DNA of 64,000 nt from Tubulanus polymorphus. Its lineage: Eukaryota; Nemertea; Palaeonemertea; Tubulaniformes; Tubulanidae. The stretch covers positions 9,042,850 to 9,106,849 of the forward strand of contig NC_134029.1 in NCBI RefSeq assembly GCF_964204645.1, given 5' to 3'. The position numbers were made by a program, and so were the translations under genes. Shown here piece after piece: positions 56,403 through 64,000 of this stretch. Below the pieces are notes generated by a model, which worked only from the letters and a program-made list of their open reading frames with translations, was not told where the DNA came from and ran no database searches. The stretch's first letter is position 1. Each line of letters begins with the position of its first letter.

Positions 56403-59400
56403 ATGGATTCTCAAGAACATTCCAAAACGTCGGAAGATGCTGTTAACGAACAGTCTGTCTTGAGCAGTTCTGAATCAAAGGAAAATCAAAACGATGTATG
56501 TCTATTTTAACCAATTTTTTTGAATTCAACATTCATTTCATTCATGGTAGGCCTACTACTTTTCTTGTCTTAACCTCCAGTTTGTTTTTGGATTGTCTGG
56601 CATTTTTTAATTCCATTCATTTGACTCTTTATTTACTTAAGCCGCGCGTAGGCCTAGAGGTCGGCCTTGCAACACCACGAGCATGACGAGATCGTCGCAA
56701 TCTTTGCGATACGATTGTCGTCAGCCATACCATCATCGCTGACATAAACCACAGGGGTTTGGCGATGGGCTTGGATTTTATTTCCGGGTTGTTGATAATC
56801 TCGCGAGAATGGCGCTAAATATGAACTGCGAATAAATTCAAAATATCACGGAAATACCGTGTGTTTATATTGTTTATTTATCCGCTATAAAGTTCTGATA
56901 AACAATTGGTCGTTAAGAATCATTATCAGACGGTCGTCACGCTACTATATAAAAGAACAAGGGATGAAACGCCTTCAGAGTTGTGCCAGCCAGAAAGTTG
57001 GGACAGTCACGTGACTTAACGCTTCTTATTTGACTGAACGCGAACCTGAAGCATATAAGATGGAAACTATGATACGAAAAATATTTGAGAATAACTTACA
57101 TTCAAATGCATTTTTTTACTATGAATTATATATTTCGTCATAATTTATTCCTTATAAGTTATTTATATCATATGAATCATAATCTGACAATTGATATCGG
57201 TCTGTGAATATGTTAACTTTTCGTGTTGAAGTTTTAAATGCGATGACGTCATCAGAATGTCACGTGACTGTCCCAACTTTCTGGCTGAAAATTTAAGTAC
57301 AGCGGAGGCCTGGCGTTTCATCCCTTGTGATTTTATATAGTAAAGCGTGACGACCGTCTGATAATGATTCTTAACGACCAATTGTTTATCAGAACTTTAT
57401 AGCGGATAAATAAATAATATAAACACAAGGTATTTCCGTGATATTTTGAATTTATTCGCAGTTCATATTTAGCGCCATTCTCGTGAGATTATCAACAACC
57501 CGGAAATAAAATCCAAGCCCATCGCCAAACCCCTGTGACACAAACGTGTCGCAACCAGATTGTTGTGCGACTAATATTTGCCAGAGCAAGAGTGGCTAGG
57601 TTGAAGCGATGCGATGCGTGATTTTGGTTGTCACTTGGTAACTAAAATTGGCATCAAACAAATATCTAAGAAGATAAAGATAAAACATTTCAATTCCTGA
57701 CGATTTGCCCAGGTCTACAAGGGAAAAGTGGGTTTCTAACACTCAGAATGAACAAGCGAGTTCGAACTGCAGTATTTCTGGAAAAAAGTTGCGTCGATAT
57801 CTGTCCCAAGAGCGTGTAGGTCAGTTGTGACTGGGAGCAATGGGGACGCGTTGCAGAAATTAGAACATGTGTCACACATTGCGACTGGTGTTGCTGGTAG
57901 TTGCAACCCGAAGCGTGGGTCGTTGCGTCGCAAGCCGACCTATGCCTGGCTTAGATTGTGGGCTAGCGCCTATGTATTTTTGTGGGTGACGATTCTGATT
58001 GAATTCAATAAGGTCAGTTGTTGTAGGCGCTTTCTTAGTTCTTATCGTTGGGCTCTACTGGAAGATCTAAGTGATGATGACTAGAAGTTCTGCCATCACA
58101 GAGCAGGCCCGTACGCAGGCTCTACTTTGGGTGGGTGTGATTTCAGATATGGCAGAACTTATTAGACGACGGAGCCTGGAATAACGAGCGCCACAGATAC
58201 GATGCCTCCTGTGGGGGGTTTAGGGCTCCTCTAAGAATATTTTGAAAATTTGAAGCGTTTTAAAGACATATCCAGCAAATGTTAGTGAATATTTCATTTA
58301 ACAAAATGCATAATCCAATAGATTTTCTTTGACAAAAAATAGTGGCACTCAGGATCTTGTGGGTAGTTGTGTTCGTTTGGTACGGGCCTGCAGATGAGGA
58401 AGAATTGACAGAAACTTCCAATCGCAGTTATTGAAAGTGACAATAGATAATTACTCTTCTGGAACATCCCCGGCGGGGGAGGGATTCGAACCTGATGGCA
58501 TCAAGACTCGACACGGTATGAAATCCTGTGACACTAGACCGGCTGCGCAGCTCCATGCACAGCTTAGATGATCTTATCATTAGGAATCCTGTTTTATTTT
58601 AGCCTAACTGGGTCTATTTTTCCATAGTTTATCCGTGATATTTGCCTCAGCAGTGATTATACAACGGGCAATCTGTTCGGTACCGCAAGTTTTGCTGCGA
58701 CAAACTGGCGCACCCAGTCTAGTGTAGCAGGGTTCGTGCCATGGCTGAGTCTAGCAATGCCGTCTGGTTCGAATCCTTGCCTGGGAAGAATGTTGAAAGA
58801 GCACAATCGAAAGGGCATAGTTTGTGACCAAATGGCTTTCCTCGCGAAATAAATGATGCTTGTTCTTAAAATTTTTTTTTTTTTTTATCAGTTATGAAAG
58901 ATAACATTTTAATCCGTGACCGGTTCATATAATTATTCTAGGAACAAATACAACAACAGGATGAAGAAGCCCAGAAATTGGAGGAGCAGAAAATATTAGC
59001 AGAAAAACAGAAAATCGAGGAGGAAAAATTCAAATCGAAATATCCGATGTATAATAATGCCGGCGCCGGTAATACATTATTACAGAAAAGGCTTCATCGC
59101 GGAGTAAGTATTGTCTTATATCACATGGCTCCTACAGCCCCTAAAAATCCTAAAATACCCTAAAATTTTGGGATTCCTTTTTTTTGGGGGGAGAAATGCC
59201 CTAAAATTCTGGCTTTGATACCTCAGGCCCCTAAAATTCTGGAATTCATGTCTGTAAAGAAATTTGATGATCATTTGTGGATGTGATGCTATATGTAAAA
59301 CATCATCATTGCAGGCTATTATATTCCTTTGAATTGTGTTTTAAGGTAGTAGCTCAATTCAGCTCATTGTTTCGGCTGGTCACAATGATAAGAAAAAGTC

Positions 59401-61396
59401 CGAAAATATAACTTCGAGATAGTAGTTTATTCAACGTTTCGACTATATCCTAATAGTCATCTTCAGGAATAATGAGATACTACAAAAATTATGAGATATA
59501 TATACAATCCAGAGACAAAGAGAATAATTCAAGTAATCAGAGATGATACAAACTAAAGGAAAATTAACGTAGAAACAGTTACACGCTAAAATAGATTATA
59601 AAGGGAAGCAAACCCTTTGTGATTGTCTCTGGATTGTATATATATATCTCATAATTTTTGTAGTATCTCATTATTTCACACTACCGCTAGTTAGACCGGT
59701 CTAGATGGGTCAGTCCGTACCTGGTCCGGTCCAAATCTGAGTGTGCTTTCATACGCGCATTGCTAAATTGGCCACAGAGATTGGGCCCACAAGATGTCAC
59801 CATATTAGTTCAGTATTTACCCCGAAATTTATATCTAAATGATAGATTTATGTGTCCCTGGCAGTTTGAACAATTTTTGATGATTGAAGTTTATCATATA
59901 TCTTGATACATAAATTCTAGGTAATTTTCTGAACAATTAGAACGGATATATACTCCACGAGCAGCACAGGCTAGGATTTTAAGATAAATGATAATCCTTC
60001 AGTCTATACATTAATTTTTAGGCAATATATAAATGATATGAAATCTAAAAACTAAAATTAATCAGCTTGATGCCGAATTGGTGACGAGTTTAATACAATT
60101 TAATTCATACTGCAGAGTACGATATGGACTGGACCTTGTACAAGTTTCTCTCCAAACATAGATTTAGTCCGCCCCCAAATTTGCTCAGTCTAAATAGGTG
60201 CTTTCACACAGCATTTATTAGACCGGTCTAGATTTGGTCCAAATTGGACCTGACACAATATATAAGCACTCAGCTTGGATAATTGATCGCTAAAATTAAG
60301 GTTAAGATTCCCTTAAAAACCCCTAAAATTCTGGAAAGACCAATCTGTAGGAACTATGAATCAACACAGCTCGGTCCATAACACTTGGCTTTGAGAGCGC
60401 AGTTTTGCAAGGAGAATAATTTTTCATTGCTTTTCAAAACAATTGCCTACAAAAACTCAAAATCTTAAGTTAACCATTTTAAGCTTGAACTCTCGTAAAA
60501 CATGACTCCTTCCCTCAGCAGAGATTCATAAACCCGTGAATTCATAAACCCTGTATATTAATTATCATAGTCTACCAGGGTAAGACACTTATTCTCATTG
60601 CCTCTCGATAACCAAGAACAATATTGCATTCCTAGACTAAAAGATGACCTAGAGCAGGGTCCCTATGACTCCTTGATTCCTTGAAAACTCCTTCTAAACC
60701 AAACATTTTTTCAAGGTCCATGAATATCCTCGAATTTGAGCAAAATGCCCAAAAGTCCTTGAAAACTTTTTAGGTTTGAGGCCTAGTTATTATACTCACA
60801 GGTTCCGAATTGAATGGTTTACTGAGATATAAACAGTACTGATTTAGGAGGAACCAACAGTATGAAAGTGATGCATACACTCCTCGAAATTTGAAATTTT
60901 CTCCTTTGAAAAGTCCTTGAATTCTGGAATGACTGATCTGTAGGAACCCTGTAGAGAGAAGTTATATTTCATGGACCCAAGTATTATTGTATTTTTGAAA
61001 GGAGCCGCAAGTCTAAAAAATGACAGTTGTACCTAATATCTTTGAAAATACTCAGAAAAAGTTATGGAAAAAGCCTGGGTTGAGGTGTTCAGTTGTCAGT
61101 AACAGGGACTCTTTCACTTAGCCTAAGATAACTACTAGTAACTGCTCATGAAAATGTGATTTTGTTTTTTATGCGTATTTCAATATTTATTGCAGCAAAA
61201 AGCAAAATTCTTCGACTCAGGCGACTACAACATGGCGAAGGCGAAACAGTCCGGTAAAGGCGTGAAAAAGGCGATACCCGGCGAGAAGCTGCTACCGCAA
61301 GAGTCGACAGGTCACACGATACCGACGGTCGAGAACGTGCCTGTTCGAAAAACAAGTATTAACACCCACGGCCGTATGACTCACGGAGTCTCGTGA
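56403..61396 (+). CDS. ENSA: Endosulfine/ARPP19 family PP2A-B55 inhibitor, complete
   Basis: Three exons: 56403-56495, 58942-59103, 61196-61396 (stop TGA), all phase 0, giving 151 residues; vertebrate ENSA/ARPP19 are somewhat shorter. The diagnostic block FFDSGDYNMAKAK is intact in exon 3, including the Ser phosphorylated by Greatwall/MASTL. Family knowledge: once phosphorylated there, the protein inhibits PP2A-B55 and allows mitotic entry. KYPMYNNAG and LLQKRLHRGQK precede it, as in other members. Near the C-terminus VPVRKTSIN keeps a PKA-type RKxS site. Residues about 32-70 (exon 2) are a charged Q/E/K-rich stretch likely to be helical. One ENSA/ARPP19-type gene is usual in invertebrates, so the symbol covers both vertebrate paralogues. 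Both introns are packed with transposon-like repeats. Confidence 0.97.
56750..57537. mobile_element. Long palindromic element, arms of about 270 bases, in endosulfine intron 1
   Basis: Left arm 56750-57015 and right arm 57260-57537 are near-perfect inverted repeats, from CACAGGGGTTTGGCGATGGG to its complement, around a spacer of about 245 bases. The left arm carries TCTCGCGAGAATGGCGC; the right has TCTCGTGAGA reversed. No coding capacity. Probably a foldback-type or long-TIR element. Confidence 0.9.
57879..57997. repeat. Outer inverted-repeat arm, right
   Basis: Partner of 55863-55990, inverted, in endosulfine intron 1. Identity is high but not perfect. Confidence 0.85.
58465..58795. repeat. 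Pair of inverted tRNA-like repeats, endosulfine intron 1
   Basis: Left arm (58470-58560, minus orientation) contains GGGATTCGAACCTGATGG; right arm (58695-58790, plus) contains TAGTGTAGCAGGGTTCGTGCC and TGGTTCGAATCC. Same family and arrangement as 5321-5645. Confidence 0.65.
59130..60357. mobile_element. TIR-like element, CTACAG...CCCCTAAAATTC family
   Basis: Left end GCTCCTACAGCCCCTAAAAA starts about 25 bases after endosulfine exon 2; the right end, reversed, reads TTCCTACAGATTGGTC and CCAGAATTTTAGGGG. A nested structure with two TTAGACCGGTCTAGAT palindromes (59692, 60219) and a hairpin at 59470-59676 lies inside. Confidence 0.5.
59470..59676. repeat. Inverted repeat with about 50-base arms
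   Basis: AATGAGATACTACAAAAATT and further bases (59470-59520) pair with 59625-59676 (TTTTTGTAGTATCTCATTA). The left arm is adjacent to CAACGTTTCGACTAT, the CGAAACGTT motif in reverse. Confidence 0.85.
60655..60955. mobile_element. MITE, CAGGGTCCCTA family
   Basis: Begins CAGGGTCCCTATGACTCC and ends GATCTGTAGGAACCCTG, with CCTTGAATTC-like blocks inside both ends. About 300 bases, endosulfine intron 2. Confidence 0.7.
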
Positions 61397-62301
61397 GGTC
61401 AGCGTCGTCACCCGTGACCGCGCATCATTTTCGTAAATGATCGTTCCGACGGAAATTATTAAGAATAAGATGGGAACATTTTCACGCCGCGACGCGCGCT
61501 CATTTCTGGTCGCTTACTTTGTTTCGACTTTTTAGGCAACAACGCGAGAATATTCTACGAAAAAAATAGACGTTATTTTATCCTCTGTCTTCTTGTTTAT
61601 ATATATTTCCTTTGAGACCGTTAGAAGAAAATCATACAAAAATTGAAGAGAAGATGAAATCAGAAATTGTTCACTGTGTTTTTGTGTATACAGCATATAT
61701 AGTTTGAAAGTCCTTTATAGTGCCTCGTCCAGATCGGGACCAAGAAGTTGGCGTATTTGAGATAGATTTGGAATGTTTGTTCTCGGAAACATATTTAGGG
61801 TTATAACGGACTTCCCGGCTGTAGGGCCTACTTGAAAAATGTTCTCTTATTTATATTATCAGTAATGAAGAAAATCATCCTTGAATGTTCCTATCGTATG
61901 ATCTGTGTAAATATATTGTATGCGTAAAGTATTTGTGTTACTCTCTGAAATTCACATCGATCACCTCTGTTGGTATTAGTTTATGATGGCGTTTATTATT
62001 ATTTGATTTTGATGATGATGTTTTAGAACAAATTTGATAATAACCAAGGCCACTTCAGTACGAATTTAAATCCAGCTTTTCTAACATAAGTTTGGGTTTT
62101 AACTTGTGCTCCGCCGTACCTATTCTAGATCTTTTAAATTGTTGAATTCTTAATAATGCCATTGATCTAAATTTAATCAATTGTTTACTTCCCGGGTAAC
62201 AAATTAATAGCTTGACGTAACGTGAATAACTTTTCGAATTGAATGAAATGTGAACTGTTTTTGGAAAACTCGCAAGCCTATCGGAATCGAGAGACTCCCG
62301 G

Positions 62302-62307
62302 AATAAA
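62302..62307 (+). terminator. Candidate polyadenylation signal of endosulfine
   Basis: AATAAA, 906 bases after the stop codon. Vertebrate members also have long 3' UTRs, so the distance is acceptable, but there is no direct evidence for use. Confidence 0.3.
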
Positions 62308-63019
62308 TTTTGTCTGCGTAGGACAACCAATTTTATGACGTGTGCTAGTGAAGTTCTTTTCTCCGCGAACTGTAAATAGTTGCCTTAAACTTCGAGAGTG
62401 ATTCTCGCTCCGAGGTTTTACGTTATGTATTTTCTATATTGTGATAATAATGGTTAACGTTAAACTGCGGGTAAGAAGAATATGATGTCCGTACTCTTCT
62501 ATCTAACGGTGCTTCTCGACCAATGAATATAACTCAGTAGTAGCGTATCGCCGCAGTAGTGGCATTATCGGCGACTTAGTATAACAACAATGTAATTGCT
62601 ATCCTAATGTCAATCGTCTGTCAGAACTATCTGTATAAATGTCGGTCAGAGCCCAATTTCTCTTTAATCAATCAATATGTTTTGTGTTGATACTTCGGTA
62701 TCCTGCAGCACGGCATCACCCCTCTGATATCTGGACGATCGCTTTTTAAAAGTTAGACCATGGATTGCATGAAGTCCATAATCCGTAATCCCAGTGATGC
62801 CGTGACGATCAAGAATATGATTGTTGATATATTAATGAGTTGAATATCTGGGGGTATCTTTGAATATCTTTGAAATTGAAATGTGTGAATGCTTGATTTT
62901 TCGAGATTTATTCAGGGGAACTGGGCTCTGACTACGTTACCTTAAGCGTATGGTTAGAATATTGTTAGAAAATGTTGTAAATAACATGCCTAACATTAAC
63001 ATGTCTTTATGTAAGAATT

Positions 63020-63145
63020 AAGGGGTCAGTTGCTCAAAAAACTTACGATACAATCATCTGATAAATGCTTTTAGGCTTATAACAAGGCAGTTGCAAATGT
63101 CAACCAATGGTCAGCACTAATCAATATTTAAGCAACTGGCCCTTG
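63020..63145. mobile_element. Small MITE, GGGGTCAGTTGCTCAA family
   Basis: Ends AAGGGGTCAGTTGCTCAA and TTAAGCAACTGGCCCTTG are imperfect inverted repeats; total about 126 bases. Confidence 0.75.
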
Positions 63146-63390
63146 ATGGCCGTGAGACATGTTGGTGTATGTAAATGATGATAAAGAGCTCTTGCTCGTG
63201 ATGACACCATAACATTCGCGTGATCTAGGTAGTTAGTGGGAAGAGATGTTGACGAGAGTTCTTCGAGTTAACAAAAAATGTCGGTATCTGTGTGAAGGTT
63301 AATGACTTTTTATCATCAGAACATGTTTTTACAACTTACCTCTTAGTTAGATATTTGATGATGCTCCTTCAATATCTTGGACATGTTTTA

Positions 63391-63841
63391 TCCCACTTTG
63401 GACTTCAATCAGGGTATTGCGTTCACTTTTCGTCCATGGAATACCGTTTTTTTTTTTAGAAGTTTTGAAGATGCTTCCATGGATTATATCGATATTTGGT
63501 AAGTATCCTACACAAAACACATCTGCAGCCCAAAATCGGCCCAATCAGAATCGTAATTATTTTTCATCGATATTTGTAATGGGTATTTTTGGGGATGGTT
63601 GGATTCTTTGACATATCAGATGGGTTTTTGCTCAGTTGAATTGAATGTAATCAGTGGTCATCTTAGTCTTATCAGTCTTCAAGCATATGAGGAAGGTTTT
63701 TGCGGGAAATATCAACAGGTTTTGACTTAAATCCTTGATATTTGATAATCATTAGCACTGTCATAGGATACATGTCCTCATATGGAATTTGTTGTCAAGC
63801 ATTTCGGACCAATTCCCAAGTGGGCACGGTGTCGTTGGACC
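63391..63841. mobile_element. 154-bp-repeat TIR element, copy 4 (no tandem unit, inverted)
   Basis: Begins TCCCACTTTGGACTTCAATC, has GTATTGCGTTCACTTTTCGTCC, and ends CCCAAGTGGGCACGGTGTCG. About 450 bases, lacking the 154-bp units. Confidence 0.75.
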
Positions 63842-64000
63842 CTACTAGTTTATGGCGTCACCGTGCAAGAGCTCTGTGTAACAAATGATTTTTTCACGAC
63901 AGTAGCCTCTGCTTAAGTCAGATCCTATTAACTTGTGTATGTTTGGGGAAATATAATTGTGACACTATAGTATATGAATGAAATATCATAACTTTTAAAA

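Larger units (their letters stand above)
61397..64000 (+). other. Endosulfine 3' UTR and downstream flank
   Basis: No gene is recognisable. A candidate AATAAA lies 906 bases after the stop. Two elements occur: a small MITE (63020-63145) and a 154-bp-family element (63391-63841). The remainder is AT-rich single-copy-looking sequence. Confidence 0.5.

Noticed and set aside
57827-58084. 85-residue plus-strand frame in endosulfine intron 1
   Set aside because: Overlaps the outer inverted-repeat arm, so the residues are repeat-derived.

Overview
This is a eukaryotic, animal nuclear window, not bacterial. Every recognisable gene is split by GT-AG introns, intergenic and intronic DNA is AT-rich and full of short inverted-repeat elements, and the gene families are metazoan: Cys-loop ligand-gated chloride channels, Ig/FN3 surface receptors, PAN/apple domains, endosulfine. 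The tandem channel paralogues and repeat load suggest a marine invertebrate bilaterian, perhaps a lophotrochozoan. The species cannot be fixed by reading alone.

Layout. 1-7165 (+): a gamma-glutamyltransferase-like gene missing only its extreme N-terminus (11 exons seen). 7940-14766, 16413-22505 and 26408-35399 (-): three complete tandem paralogues of an anion-selective Cys-loop receptor of the GluCl/GlyR type. I assembled each from its signal-peptide exon to M4 with consistent splice phases and nearly identical exon lengths. 35400-40367: repeat-rich spacer. 40368-45757 and 47363-51454 (-): two tandem paralogues of a single-pass receptor with three Ig-like domains, one FN3 domain, a Cys-rich module, one membrane segment and a short tail. 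The duplication includes flanking DNA on both sides. 53013-55312 (-): a PAN/apple-domain exon and a putative LamG-like exon, probably one gene with at least one unseen exon. 56403-61396 (+): a complete three-exon endosulfine/ARPP19 gene with an intact Greatwall site. 61397-64000: 3' UTR and flank with two small repeat elements.

How the genes relate. The three channel genes are one expanded family, probably subunits that could co-assemble. The Ig/FN3 pair is a recent duplication whose most divergent exon lies in the outermost Ig domain. The transferase, PAN/LamG and endosulfine genes have no evident functional link to these; the order looks like ordinary metazoan neighbourhood rather than an operon.

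Mobile DNA. Much of the rest is non-autonomous DNA-transposon-like material: a 570-bp element packed with CGCG palindromes, a family carrying variable numbers of a 154-bp tandem unit, paired tRNA-like inverted repeats, pogo-like TIR elements, a 61-66 bp intronic hairpin array, a long (TA)n tract, and nested long inverted repeats around endosulfine exon 1. I found no convincing wholly new biological system. The best leads are the Ig/FN3 receptor pair, the GGT-like protein lacking key gamma-glutamyl-binding residues, the channel with an altered pore helix, and the nested palindromes.
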